The position numbers were made by a program, and so were the translations under genes. From Candidatus Methanoperedens sp. (GTDB lineage: Archaea > Halobacteriota > Methanosarcinia > Methanosarcinales > Methanoperedenaceae), in assembly GCA_012026835.1 (NCBI GenBank), contig VEPN01000006.1, forward strand, positions 1 to 64,000: 64,000 nucleotides of DNA, given 5' to 3'. This document shows positions 26,120 to 35,607 of the stretch, piece by piece. The notes beneath the pieces were generated by a model that saw only the letters and a list, made by a program, of their open reading frames with translations, was not told the DNA's origin and made no database searches. Within the stretch, counting starts at the first letter, position 1, and each line of letters opens with the position of its first letter.

Positions 26120-26271
26120 ATTGGGGTTCGCTTTAATGGTGTTTTTACATTTAAGCCTTTTGTTAATCTTAGCAAATGTACTGAAAAATCTCCAGTTTTT
26201 TCCTTGTATCATAGCCTCGAAATATATGTAGCCCCTTACTGTCGTATAAATTCCCAAAATTCATATATAGA

Positions 26272-26616
26272 ATGAAAATTACCACTGATAATGGTGGTAA
26301 AACGATAATATGCGAATGTGGAGAAATTATTGATGGCTGTACATTCAGAGATTACACAAAAACTTCTGCAAATCCGTCAACCCGTACTATCGGGCATACA
26401 AAATGCGGGCATATATTCAATTTTATCGATGAAAAAATGCCAAGGAAATTTTCTTCAAAAATAGAACTCAAAAGTCTTGCCACAAGGTTTGCTTCGAAAA
26501 ACAACATGGATAGCAGTGCCATAGGAAAATTCCTTGTTGAAGTGGATAAGCTTAAGTCCAGCGGCAGGCTTTCGGACCGCGATATACTGGTCATGGCATT
26601 CAGGAAAATAAAATGA
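26272..26616 (+). CDS. Conserved hypothetical protein with CxC/C zinc-like motif
   Basis: A 114-aa protein. The first half has IICECGEIIDGC and GHTKCGHIFNF, a possible metal site of C-x-C and C/H residues. The second half is helical (SKIELKSLATRFASKNNMD, then KFLVEVDKLKSSGRLSDRD). I recognise no named family. It is a single gene between tRNA-Asp and the PIN-ATPase gene. The even codon pattern and a clear ATG support it as real. Confidence 0.7.
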   Translation: MKITTDNGGKTIICECGEIIDGCTFRDYTKTSANPSTRTIGHTKCGHIFNFIDEKMPRKFSSKIELKSLATRFASKNNMDSSAIGKFLVEVDKLKSSGRLSDRDILVMAFRKIK

Positions 26617-26744
26617 CAGCGAAAAAATGATCCCGCTAATGAGGCTAAGCGTAAATTGGATAAATATAAGTTATAAGCAGGAATTTAAGATTGTTTATGT
26701 TAAATAATATTAAAGGGGATGGAGCGATTGCTGCTTGATAAATT

Positions 26745-28604
26745 ATGACTGATAACGTTTGTATAGTTCCAGACACCAGTGTTGTTATTGATGGCAGGAT
26801 TACGGCAAAATTAAAGGCAGGGGAATATAAAAATGCTACTGTCATTGTACCTGAAGCAGTAGTGTCTGAACTCGAAGCTCAGGCAAACCGGGGAAAAGAA
26901 ATCGGTTTCAAAGGGCTTGAGGAACTGAAAGAGCTTTCAGAAATGGCAAAAAGAGGAGAAATCAAGCTTGATTATACAGGAAAAAGGCCGACTCTTGAAC
27001 AGATGAAACTTGCTTCGTCAGGTGAGATAGATTCAATGATACGCGCTGTCGCTGTTGAAAAAAATGCAATTTTTATGACCAGCGATAAAGTGCAATCAGA
27101 AGTCGCACGCGCCAAAGGATTGAATGTGGAATACCTGTCTCCGAAAATGGATGAGCTAAAAGAGTTGAGAATTAACGATTTTTTTACAAAGGATACCCTC
27201 TCGGTCCACCTTAAGGCCAACGTCCAGCCACTTGCTAAAAGAGGCACAATAGGGAAACAGAAACTTGTAAAAATAAGAGATGAAATATGTACTGAAACCG
27301 AACTGCATACTATCACAAGGGAATTGATAGAAAGGGCAAAACGCGATCCAGGGTCTTTCCTGGAAATAGAATATGCAGGGGCAATGGTATTCCAGATTGG
27401 TTCAATGCGTATCGCAGTAGCCCAGCCGCCGTTCTCGGACGGGATGGAGATCACCGCCGTAAGACCCGTTGCAATAGTTCGCCTGGATGATTACAGGCTG
27501 GGTAAAGAACTGAAAAACAGGATGACGCAAAGGCAGGGAGGAATTCTTGTGGCAGGTCCGCCGGGTGCAGGAAAATCCACTTTTGCAGCCGGTGTTGCCG
27601 AGTACCTGCACGAGAAGGGATTTATCGTAAAAACGATGGAATCCCCACGCGATTTACAGGTTCCTGAGGCAATAACACAGTATGCACCGCTGGAACATGA
27701 TATGGAAAAAACAGCAGATATAATGCTGCTTGTAAGGCCTGATTATACAATATACGATGAGGTCAGGAAAACCAAGGATTTCCATGTTTTCGCAGATATG
27801 CGGATGGCAGGTGTGGGAATGATCGGTGTGGTCCATGCCACAAGGGCTGTTGATGCGATACAGAGGCTCATCGGTCGCGTTGAACTCGGGATAATCCCGC
27901 AGGTTGTGGACACGGTCGTATTCATCGAACGCGGCGAAGTTTCCAAGGTCTATGACATCAAGTTCACAGTAAAAGTTCCTCATGGGATGATAGAACAGGA
28001 CCTTGCAAGACCTGTGATAACTGTGGCGGATTTTGAGACAGGGAAAGTCGAGTATGAAATATACACCTACGGCGAGCAGGTCGTTGTAATGCCAGTAGGG
28101 GAAACAGAAGATAGACCTAAAGGTATGTGGAACCTTGCCACGCGGGAAATACGGAAAGAGATACAGAAATATACGCGGGGCGCTGTGGATGTGAATATAG
28201 TTTCGGATGGAAACGCCACTGTGTATATGAATGAGGAAGATATTGCAGGTGTAATAGGGAAAGGTGGAAAGAATATCGACGGGATCGAGAAAAAACTTGG
28301 TATTCACCTGGATATACGCGAGAGGGCTGAAGCCGGGGAGCAAACCAAAAAGCCCATTGAACACGGAGAGAAAAACCTAATCTCAAGTTTTGTTCCTCAA
28401 GTTGAGCGCACAAAAAAATACGTTATTTTGACTGTAGCTGAATTATCCGGCCAGACTGTAGATGTATTCTCAGGAGATGAATATCTTTTTACTGCCACTG
28501 TGGGACGGAAGGGAGATGTGAAAATAGGTAAAGATACGGATGCTGCGTACAAGATAATCGAGAATCCTTCTATTGTTACTATTAAATTGGGAAAGGAAAC
28601 ATGA
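26745..28604 (+). CDS. PIN domain-ATPase-KH protein (PilT-like, COG1855)
   Basis: A 619-aa archaeal protein. An N-terminal PIN domain (about 1-135) has acidic residues at D10, E43 and D95-region SSGEIDSMI. A RecA/PilT-like ATPase follows with Walker A GPPGAGKST (271-279) and a Walker B-like YTIYDEVRKT. The C-terminus has a KH RNA-binding motif (EEDIAGVIGKGGKNIDGIEK, about 505-525) and a final beta-rich unit. The combination suggests an ATP-driven RNA-binding nuclease in the cytosol. It is a single-gene unit preceded by an AT-rich promoter region. Confidence 0.92.
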   Translation: MTDNVCIVPDTSVVIDGRITAKLKAGEYKNATVIVPEAVVSELEAQANRGKEIGFKGLEELKELSEMAKRGEIKLDYTGKRPTLEQMKLASSGEIDSMIRAVAVEKNAIFMTSDKVQSEVARAKGLNVEYLSPKMDELKELRINDFFTKDTLSVHLKANVQPLAKRGTIGKQKLVKIRDEICTETELHTITRELIERAKRDPGSFLEIEYAGAMVFQIGSMRIAVAQPPFSDGMEITAVRPVAIVRLDDYRLGKELKNRMTQRQGGILVAGPPGAGKSTFAAGVAEYLHEKGFIVKTMESPRDLQVPEAITQYAPLEHDMEKTADIMLLVRPDYTIYDEVRKTKDFHVFADMRMAGVGMIGVVHATRAVDAIQRLIGRVELGIIPQVVDTVVFIERGEVSKVYDIKFTVKVPHGMIEQDLARPVITVADFETGKVEYEIYTYGEQVVVMPVGETEDRPKGMWNLATREIRKEIQKYTRGAVDVNIVSDGNATVYMNEEDIAGVIGKGGKNIDGIEKKLGIHLDIRERAEAGEQTKKPIEHGEKNLISSFVPQVERTKKYVILTVAELSGQTVDVFSGDEYLFTATVGRKGDVKIGKDTDAAYKIIENPSIVTIKLGKET

Positions 28605-28756
28605 TATATAATGCTATTTTCGATTTTAGGACATTATAAAAGCTTTAAATACAAATAAACTTTTTCTTGAACTATTTAAAACCATAAAAAACCCTCAAAA
28701 CCATAGTTATATTTATACAGGATTCACTGCATTAATTAATTCAGAGGAAACGCAAA

Positions 28757-29143
28757 ATGAAAAACGAAGAGATGCTTATCGAACTCCTGGGAAATAAATA
28801 TTCCAGGTCTATTCTGTCCCTCACCTCCAGGATGGAGTGCTCTGCCTTCCAGTTGTGCCATAAGCTTGGTATTCCCCTCGCAACCGTGTACAGGAAAATC
28901 AAACTTCTTGAAGACTTTGGGCTGGTAAAGCATGTCAAAACGATCATACATCTTTCAGGCAACGAGGAGAAGTATTATAGATGTGTAGTCCGCGACATCA
29001 ATGTGAGTTTTCAGAGAGGTATGCTTTCAGTCAGTATGAATATGGAAGATTGCAACGATAAGATTGTGAGGCTGTGGAAAAGGCTGGCCAAGCCGGATGC
29101 ATCGATCAAGTTCCATGTGATAGATGCTGGCATTAATGAATAG
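28757..29143 (+). CDS. Winged-helix transcriptional regulator
   Basis: A 128-aa protein. Residues ~1-65 form an ArsR/HTH_20-like winged helix: MLIELLGNKYSRSILSL, then FQLCHKLGIPLATVYRKIKL as recognition helix-turn-helix, then LEDFGLVKHV as wing. The C-terminal half may sense a ligand. No cysteine metal-sensor pair of the classical ArsR type is evident. It is monocistronic; the target is unknown, with the divergent or following surface-protein genes as candidates. Confidence 0.85.
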   Translation: MKNEEMLIELLGNKYSRSILSLTSRMECSAFQLCHKLGIPLATVYRKIKLLEDFGLVKHVKTIIHLSGNEEKYYRCVVRDINVSFQRGMLSVSMNMEDCNDKIVRLWKRLAKPDASIKFHVIDAGINE

Positions 29144-29433
29144 TTGATAAGATTGCTTTTTTTAGTATGTCTCCGGTCAGGCATATTTATTGTAAAATCA
29201 GGATATTATGTCACAGCATATGGGTTTCTTTCATTCTCAATCATGAGAATCATAACTGATTCCGGGTTATGCCTTTTATCAGATATGTGGGACAACAACA
29301 AGGTATAAGGATTTGCGTCCTTCAATTCCTTACGCCGCCAGGGCAAGACACAACCTAATGCTTGTTGTTTTGCCCCGAGTATTATAGTCGGGCGGAAATG
29401 GGCGCTTATCTGAATGTGTAAAAGGAGGATAAA

Positions 29434-30549
29434 ATGAATAAAAAAATAACAATTGGAATTCTGTTGCTGACAGCAACAGCTCTGATAGGTGTACCAGGAG
29501 TTTTGGCACTTCCAGGTTATGTAGGCCCGCTCCAGACATTGTACGGTAGCAGTCTCTCATGCGGTACATGTCATGTTAATCCCAGTGGAGGAGGAACATT
29601 GACAGCTTACGGAACCAGTTTTTCAAAACAGGCCAACCACGGTACGGATCCCACGGCTGCTCTGACAGCCATAGGTGCTCCACCCGGTGTAACACCACCG
29701 CCAGTATTGACCAAGATAACGGTCTCACCTGCAACAGCTTCAGTTGTTGTTGGTGGAACCCAGACCTTCACGGCAGCGACCCTTGACCAGAACGGCAAAC
29801 CGATCACTGCGACAGTGACATGGACAAGCAGCAACACAGCGGTCGGTACTATTGATTCCACAGGCAAGTTCACAGCAAAAGCAGCAGGAACTGTAACCAT
29901 AACAGCAACAAGCGGATCTGTCAAAGGAACGGCTACTGCGACTGTTACATCAACAACCCCACCATCACCTGCTCCGGTATTGACCAAAATAACAGTCTCA
30001 CCTGCAACAGCATCAATAGCTGTAGGCGGAACACAAACTTTCACGGCAGCGACCCTTGACCAGAATGGCAATCCGATTACCGCGGCAGTAACATGGACAA
30101 GCAGCAACACAACAATCGGTACCATCGATTCCACAGGCAAGTTCACAGCAAAAGCGGTAGGAACCACCACAATAACGGCAGCAAGCGGATCTGTTAATGG
30201 GACAGCTACTGCAACTGTTACAGCGGTAACCCCGCCGTTACCCGGAAAAACCGTTACTATCACTTTTGTGGTGATTGATAGCGAAACTCTTAAGCCTGTC
30301 AAGGAAGCCGTTGTTTCGATGGATGGGGTTAAGAAAGTCACAGGGAAGACCGGAAAAGTAACATTTGCCAGCGTGACAACCGGGAACCATCGGTACACCG
30401 TGGCAGGAGAAGATTACTCTCCGGTCTCAGGCCAGATAAGTGTTGCAGGTAATACCGAAGTATCGGTGAAATTAGTACCTGTTCATGAAGACGAAGAGCA
30501 TGATGAAGACGAGGAACATACTGAGGGCGAAGAACACAATGAAGATTAG
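29434..30549 (+). CDS. Secreted monohaem CxxCH protein with BIG2 repeats and His/Glu tail
   Basis: A 371-aa protein with a signal peptide (ITIGILLLTATALIGVPGVLA) and an excellent AAAGGAGG ribosome binding site. Right after the signal is SCGTCHVNPSGGG, a single c-type haem motif. Two near-identical bacterial Ig-like (BIG2) domains follow (KITVSPATAS ... TWTSSNTAVGTIDSTGKFTA), then a carboxypeptidase-regulatory-like sandwich. The last 25 residues (HEDEEHDEDEEHTEGEEHNE) are His/Glu/Asp rich and likely bind metal. No membrane anchor is seen. It may be an extracellular electron-carrier or metal-binding protein; methane-oxidising archaea use many extracellular c-type haem proteins. Confidence 0.85.
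   Translation: MNKKITIGILLLTATALIGVPGVLALPGYVGPLQTLYGSSLSCGTCHVNPSGGGTLTAYGTSFSKQANHGTDPTAALTAIGAPPGVTPPPVLTKITVSPATASVVVGGTQTFTAATLDQNGKPITATVTWTSSNTAVGTIDSTGKFTAKAAGTVTITATSGSVKGTATATVTSTTPPSPAPVLTKITVSPATASIAVGGTQTFTAATLDQNGNPITAAVTWTSSNTTIGTIDSTGKFTAKAVGTTTITAASGSVNGTATATVTAVTPPLPGKTVTITFVVIDSETLKPVKEAVVSMDGVKKVTGKTGKVTFASVTTGNHRYTVAGEDYSPVSGQISVAGNTEVSVKLVPVHEDEEHDEDEEHTEGEEHNED
29700..30223 (+). repeat. Tandem duplicated BIG2 domain coding repeat
   Basis: Two copies of about 250 bp encode the Ig-like domains of the monohaem protein. They share long stretches at DNA level, for example ttcacggcagcgacccttga and acaggcaagttcacagcaaa. This indicates recent duplication or gene conversion. 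Confidence 0.8.
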
Positions 30550-30576
30550 GAGCCTATAAAAAGACACCGTCTTCGT

Positions 30577-30614
30577 GGAAAGGAACAGCATAATAATTAT
30601 TGCTGGTTCTTTCC
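30577..30614 (+). terminator. Stem-loop terminator
   Basis: Arms ggaaaggaacagca and tgctggttctttcc form a 14-bp stem with one mismatch and a 10-nt AT loop. A T-rich run follows. It ends the monohaem protein gene. Confidence 0.7.
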
Positions 30615-30696
30615 TTCTTTTTATTTAAATCCACAGGTTTGCTGTTACGAAGGATTGACAGGTTATTAATAAAAGTGCAGCATTTCATGAAGAAGC

Positions 30697-31590
30697 ATGA
30701 AATGCCAGAGATGTAATAAAGCAGCAGTAGTTTTCCAGAAATATTCAAATGCCCACTTCTGTAAACCGCATTTTATCGAAGACGTGGAGAGAAAGATAAA
30801 GCGTGATATCAGAAAATTCGGGATGATAAAAAAAGGAGAAAGGGTCGCTATAGCCCTGAGCGGGGGAAAGGACAGCACTGTGCTTCTCTATATCCTGCAC
30901 AGGATATTCAATGAACGGCCTGATATAGAACTCACAGCGATTACGATTGATGAGGGGATTAAAGGTTACCGGGAAAATACACTTGAACATGCAATAAAGC
31001 TTACCTGCGAACTTGGTATCAGCCATACGATCAGGTCTTTTAAAGAAGGATTTGGCATTACGCTTGATGAGCTTGTTGCAAAGGAAAAGCATGCTGCGTG
31101 CACTCTTTGCGGGGTGCTGCGGAAAAACCTGCTTAACAAGGTTGCAAGGGAACTTGGCGCCAGTAAACTTGCAATAGGTCATAACCTTGATGACGAGGCC
31201 CAGACTATTTTGATGAATTACCTGCGGGGAGACATGGATAGATTAAAACGAATGTCTCCAGGCATTACCCAGCTAGGCCTTGTAATGAGGATAAAACCGC
31301 TTCGAAGCATCCCTGAAAAGGAGGTTGCCCTTTACGGGTTACTGAATGACCTGCCCGTCAGCACGGACGAATGTCCCTATGCCGGGGAAGCCCTGAGGAA
31401 TGAGATAAGGGAAATAATCAATAATTATGAAGTAAGGCATCCGGGAACAAAATATTCACTCCTTGGCGGTTTTGATGAGATTGCATCTATAATGGGGCCC
31501 CCGGCAACACAGATTGTAAGATGCGAAAAATGTGGTGAGCCAAGCAGTGTTGCGATATGTAAGACATGCAGGCTGCTTGGGAGGTTATGA
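30697..31590 (+). CDS. tRNA 2-thiolation ATPase, TtuA/NcsA type
   Basis: A 297-aa PP-loop protein with SGGKDST at 55-61. An N-terminal zinc finger (CQRC ... FCKPH) and a C-terminal one (CEKCGEPSSVAICKTC) flank the core. The internal CTLCGVLRK motif provides cluster-binding or catalytic cysteines, and GHNLDDEAQTILMNYLRGD is typical of TtcA/TtuA/Ctu1. It adenylates a tRNA uridine and inserts sulfur (position 34 or 54). Length and all motifs are complete. The nearby ferredoxin on the opposite strand could serve Fe-S supply, but this is not shown. Confidence 0.9.
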   Translation: MKCQRCNKAAVVFQKYSNAHFCKPHFIEDVERKIKRDIRKFGMIKKGERVAIALSGGKDSTVLLYILHRIFNERPDIELTAITIDEGIKGYRENTLEHAIKLTCELGISHTIRSFKEGFGITLDELVAKEKHAACTLCGVLRKNLLNKVARELGASKLAIGHNLDDEAQTILMNYLRGDMDRLKRMSPGITQLGLVMRIKPLRSIPEKEVALYGLLNDLPVSTDECPYAGEALRNEIREIINNYEVRHPGTKYSLLGGFDEIASIMGPPATQIVRCEKCGEPSSVAICKTCRLLGRL

Positions 31591-31639
31591 TTCATTACTT
31601 TAAAGTTTGAAAAGAGTATCACCTTCCGCAGATGCCGAT

Positions 31640-31879
31640 TCATATCGATTTGTTTCCGTTTTCATACACGTGGATACATGTAACCGGGCAGCTCTGTGCA
31701 GCTTCGATGTTACAGCTCACATCATCCATTTCTCTTTCTTCGTTCTCACCCACCTTTTTTGATCCCTTCAAATGAGAGAATCCATCAGGAGCCATCTCCC
31801 AGAATTCAGGGCAGATGTTAACGCAACTTTCACATGCTATGCATATTGGCCTTTCAATTTCTACTTTATATTTTGTCAT
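31640..31879 (-). CDS. Ferredoxin
   Basis: A 79-aa ferredoxin. ICIACESCVNICPEFW provides C-x2-C-x2-C-x3-CP, and CNIEAAQSCPVTCIHVYE supplies the remaining cysteines. The spacing between the two motifs is long, as in single-cluster [4Fe-4S] or [3Fe-4S] ferredoxins of archaea. It is a small soluble electron carrier. It is convergent with the tRNA thiolation gene and transcribed alone. Confidence 0.9.
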   Translation of the reverse strand: MTKYKVEIERPICIACESCVNICPEFWEMAPDGFSHLKGSKKVGENEEREMDDVSCNIEAAQSCPVTCIHVYENGNKSI

Positions 31880-31976
31880 ATTAATATCCCGTTCACTTAT
31901 ACCCTATTGTTTTTCAAAGAAAGTGATAACTTCTTATATCCCAATTAAAAAAATATAAAAATAGATAAAAATAAAA

Positions 31977-33545
31977 TTATCTATTTTTTCTATTTTTTGT
32001 CGCTAAATATAACACTGCCATAACAACTAATATTAGACCCAGTGTGAATCCCGGAACCGTTGTTCGGCCTGGGGTTAATGCTGTAGTAACTGTAGTAACT
32101 GTAGTAACATTAGGTGTAGTAGCCCTCACGGCAGCAGTTGAAGCCACCTCTGATGTAACTATTATCTGGCGTTCAGAGAAATTCGGAATGGACACAAGCA
32201 CCTCAACGTCCTGGCCAGCTACTATCAGATAGGCGAGTTTATCCAGTTTAAATAAATCGTTGATATCGGCTGCCGCCTTAATTTCATTTCCATCAACAAG
32301 GATTCGCAGGTTTTGATCTCTTAATATATCTCTACTAACTTTCAGTGCTATTATCTTTCCATCGGAAACATCTGAGCTTACATTTATACTGACGGTATTA
32401 GGTACAACCTTATTGATAGTCGTATCCACTCCGAAAGTAGTGATATCATGTGAATCTTCTGCTTCTATAAGGATAATATTGCCTATTTTATTATCAGCAA
32501 TACCTTCAATAACTCTATCGTCGAACTGGTTACCTGTCGGTTTGGCTATGAATGTACTTTTCCCGTTATTTATTGTTACCTGTATAGTATTTCCAGATAC
32601 AGATGGTACAACCTCATTACTTCCGGGATCAGAGCTTAATATCGAAGCCCGGATTTCCGGGATATCCACTCTATTTCCTGTTGCGATTGCACTTATACCA
32701 GATGCCAGTTCGTAAGTTGCGACTATCCTTCCTGAAGAAGATTCCGTTATTATACCATTTATGGTATCATGAATAACAACCATATTATTATTATCGAAAA
32801 TCTTCAATTTAGAGCCTGATACTGTTACATTTGTTGCATTAAAACCCAGGCGGATTGATTTAAATATCAACTTGCCATCAAGGGAATAATCAAGAATACT
32901 ATCATTTGTAAATTTGAAAGAAACATATTTACCTTCAAAATTATTTTGTGTTTGCCTGAACGTCTGTACATTTTGTACCGCAGGTTGCGCCTGTCCTTCA
33001 GGGGTGATAATCATTGCTATGATTTCCCCGGTTTGGTCTTTTAGCCTGACACGTATATTCTGATTACTTCCGTCCTCGCGCCGAACATCAACTACAGTCG
33101 GATTTACGATAATATTGGTAGTTGAGCTTACTGCTATATTGGTCGCTTTATTTCTCTCTTCATTCGTTATAGATGTTGATATTGTGACATTTTGATTTAC
33201 AATTCCAGTCCCGGTTGAAGTTTGACCTGGTGTTGCAGTTGACTTGACGGTTGCTGCTGGTGTTGTAGTTGCTGTTGATTTTATGGTAGCTGTTGGTGTT
33301 ACGGTAGCTGTCGGTATTACGGTAGCTGTTGATTTTGTGGTAGCTGTCGGTGTTACGGTAGCTGTTGGTGTTACGGTAGCTGTCGGTGTTACGGTAGCTG
33401 TCGGTGTTACGGTAGCTGTCGGTGTTGCAGTCGCTGTCGGCGTTACGGTAGCTGTTGGAGTCTGTCCTAATACTGCTCCGCCTGCCAAAATCAGAACGCT
33501 AACCGCCAATATACTAGCTATAATCTTAGTTGATGCTTTTCTCAT
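31977..33545 (-). CDS. PGF-CTERM surface protein with Thr/Pro repeat stalk
   Basis: A 522-aa secreted protein. It has a signal peptide (IIASILAVSVLILAGGAVLG), then a stalk of TVTPTATVTPTA repeats to about residue 110 that is likely glycosylated. A long beta-rich ectodomain follows without an identified family. The C-terminus is TVPGFTLGLILVVMAVLYLA then TKNRKNR, a PGF-CTERM anchor recognised by archaeosortase A. A strong AGGGGG ribosome binding site precedes the ATG. It is probably an S-layer-associated or adhesion protein. Confidence 0.85.
   Translation of the reverse strand: MRKASTKIIASILAVSVLILAGGAVLGQTPTATVTPTATATPTATVTPTATVTPTATVTPTATVTPTATTKSTATVIPTATVTPTATIKSTATTTPAATVKSTATPGQTSTGTGIVNQNVTISTSITNEERNKATNIAVSSTTNIIVNPTVVDVRREDGSNQNIRVRLKDQTGEIIAMIITPEGQAQPAVQNVQTFRQTQNNFEGKYVSFKFTNDSILDYSLDGKLIFKSIRLGFNATNVTVSGSKLKIFDNNNMVVIHDTINGIITESSSGRIVATYELASGISAIATGNRVDIPEIRASILSSDPGSNEVVPSVSGNTIQVTINNGKSTFIAKPTGNQFDDRVIEGIADNKIGNIILIEAEDSHDITTFGVDTTINKVVPNTVSINVSSDVSDGKIIALKVSRDILRDQNLRILVDGNEIKAAADINDLFKLDKLAYLIVAGQDVEVLVSIPNFSERQIIVTSEVASTAAVRATTPNVTTVTTVTTALTPGRTTVPGFTLGLILVVMAVLYLATKNRKNR
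33290..33470 (-). repeat. 18-bp tandem repeats encoding Thr/Pro stalk
   Basis: Successive copies of an 18-bp unit (ggtgttacggtagctgtc on the plus strand) encode TVTPTA units. Copies differ at a few third positions. Such arrays vary in copy number by slippage. Confidence 0.85.
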
Positions 33546-33885
33546 ATTTTTCCCCCTATGTGATGGTTATGACCACCACTCCTGAATCATATACTCCCTC
33601 AGGATATGTTATATTATTTTTGCAAGGCATATATACCTTTTGTGGCTTGATAGGTGTAAAACTTCTGATATTGAATATTTTAGGGATATAAGAATAAGCA
33701 ATGATACAAAGTTCATTACCAGTATCGGGAGTTCTAAGATCAAAGGGATTTAAGTATAGAATACACTTTACTGACGCATAGTTCAGAAGAAATGTCAAAT
33801 GAAATCTTTTTATAGTTTGTAAAATTATATTCATATAAAGTGGGTTAATAAAAGCAGTTGTGTTCTCATGTACTAAAATACACAG
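33546..33885. other. Divergent promoter region
   Basis: About 340 bp between the PGF-CTERM gene (minus) and sdhA (plus). A TATA-like ttcatataaagtgg is seen near 33835 for sdhA. A 92-codon minus-strand frame (33556-33834) starting MNIILQTIKRFHLT is open, but it has no recognisable features; I treat it as unproven. Confidence 0.4.
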
Positions 33886-35607
33886 GTGATAAGCACGAAC
33901 TTCCAGCATGGTATTATTATTGTAGGTGCAGGTCTTGCAGGTCTTCGGGCAGCTGTCGAGTGTGCAGAAAATACCGATGTTGCGATAGTGAGCAAAGTTC
34001 TTCCCACACGTTCCCATTCAGGCGCGGCCCAGGGCGGGGTAACTGCTGCTATCGGCAATGAAGAAGAAGACCGCTGGGAATGGCATATGTTCGATACTGT
34101 CAAAGGAAGCGATTATCTCGCAGATCAGGATGCAGTGGAGATTATGGTCAGGGATGCCCCCAGGGTGATATATGAACTTGAGCATATGGGAGTCCCATTC
34201 AGCCGGAACGGCGATGGCAGGATTGCGCAGAGATATTTCGGGGGGCATACCCGGGATTATGGTAAGAAACCTGTAAAAAGGGCATGTCATGCCTCGGACA
34301 GGACTGGAAGGGTAGTTCTTGATACGCTATATGACCAGTGCCTTCGCCATAAGGTAAAGTTCTACCCTGAGCACTATGTCCTTTCTCTTGTTCATGAAGA
34401 CGGAAGATACGTGGGGGTTGTGACCTATGATCTCTCATCAGGAGATATCAATCTGCTTGCAGCCGGGGCACTTCTACTTGCCACCGGAGGATGTGGGAGG
34501 ATATTTAAGACCACATCCAATGGATTTGCCTCTACAGGGGATGGTCTCAACCTGGCGCATATGGCAGGTCTTCCTCTTATGGACATGGAATTTATCCAGT
34601 TCCATCCAACCGGGCTTTATCCCCTGGGGATACTCGTGAGTGAAGCGGCAAGGGGGGAAGGAGGAATTTTACGCAACAGTCTGGGTGAGAGATTCATGGA
34701 ACGATATGCACCTACCGTGAAAGACCTGGCTGCCAGGGATGTAGTCTCAAGGGCAATTCTCACTGAAGTGCAACAAGGCAGGGGTTTTGAAGGAGGGTAC
34801 GTACATCTTGACCTCACACACCTGGGAGAAGAAAAAATACTAGAAAAACTTTGGGAAATCACTTCTTTTGTGAGGATATACCTGGGCATAGATCCTGTTC
34901 ATGAACCCATACCTGTGTATCCCACATGTCACTATATTATGGGAGGCATCCCCACCGATACTGAAGGGAGGGTGCTACGGGATGAGTCGGGGACGATCGC
35001 AAAAGGATTGTATGCTGCCGGAGAATGTGCCTGCGTGTCTGTACACGGTGCGAACAGGCTCGGATGCAATTCCCTGCTTGATACCCTTGTGTTCGGGCGA
35101 AGAGCCGGGCTGGCGATGAAGGAGGATATTGCGAAAATTGAACATCACCCAATCTCTGATGAGCCACTGGAAAAAGCAAAGGAGTTGATAGGAAGCCTGT
35201 TTGATAATAAAGGCCCTGAAAAAATCGATATTATCAGGAGAAATATGCAATCGCTGATGATGGACCACTGCTCGTTATTCAGAAGCGAGGATAGTCTGGG
35301 AACCGGGCTTGAAGAGATACGTTTGCTCAAAAAGCGTTTGAAGAATATAGAAATCGTGAATAAAGGCAGGTATTTTAATTATGAACTTATGGAAGCAATC
35401 GAGCTTGGACACCAGCTTGACCTTGCAGAAGTCATGCTCCTGAGTGCCTTTCGCAGGCAGGAAAGTCGTGGGGCTCACTTCAGGGAAGATTATCCTGCAA
35501 GGGATGATAATAACTTCTTAAAACATACCCTTATCTTCCCAGGCAGGGAAGTAAGATATAAACCGGTAGCCGTAACAAGATTCCGTCCTGAAGCGAGGGT
35601 ATATTGA
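33886..35607 (+). CDS. sdhA: Succinate dehydrogenase/fumarate reductase flavoprotein subunit
   Basis: A 573-aa flavoprotein with a GTG start. FAD binding is shown by [17 protein letters not shown], and [11 protein letters not shown] contains the His for covalent flavin attachment. The substrate and capping regions include [11 protein letters not shown] and [13 protein letters not shown]. The C-terminal [20 protein letters not shown] is the second FAD motif. It interconverts succinate and fumarate. It overlaps sdhB by 4 nt (ATGA). No membrane-anchor genes follow, so the complex is either soluble, as in thiol:fumarate reductase, or its anchors are elsewhere. Confidence 0.93.
   Translation: MISTNFQHGIIIVGAGLAGLRAAVECAENTDVAIVSKVLPTRSHSGAAQGGVTAAIGNEEEDRWEWHMFDTVKGSDYLADQDAVEIMVRDAPRVIYELEHMGVPFSRNGDGRIAQRYFGGHTRDYGKKPVKRACHASDRTGRVVLDTLYDQCLRHKVKFYPEHYVLSLVHEDGRYVGVVTYDLSSGDINLLAAGALLLATGGCGRIFKTTSNGFASTGDGLNLAHMAGLPLMDMEFIQFHPTGLYPLGILVSEAARGEGGILRNSLGERFMERYAPTVKDLAARDVVSRAILTEVQQGRGFEGGYVHLDLTHLGEEKILEKLWEITSFVRIYLGIDPVHEPIPVYPTCHYIMGGIPTDTEGRVLRDESGTIAKGLYAAGECACVSVHGANRLGCNSLLDTLVFGRRAGLAMKEDIAKIEHHPISDEPLEKAKELIGSLFDNKGPEKIDIIRRNMQSLMMDHCSLFRSEDSLGTGLEEIRLLKKRLKNIEIVNKGRYFNYELMEAIELGHQLDLAEVMLLSAFRRQESRGAHFREDYPARDDNNFLKHTLIFPGREVRYKPVAVTRFRPEARVY

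Noticed and set aside
33244-33585. 113-codon plus-strand frame over the Thr/Pro repeat
   Set aside because: It is the antisense of the repeat array; the low-complexity VAVGVTVAVG product is an artefact.
33556-33834. 92-codon minus-strand frame upstream of the PGF-CTERM gene
   Set aside because: Open by length, but no RBS, signal or family is seen and it overlaps the likely promoter region.
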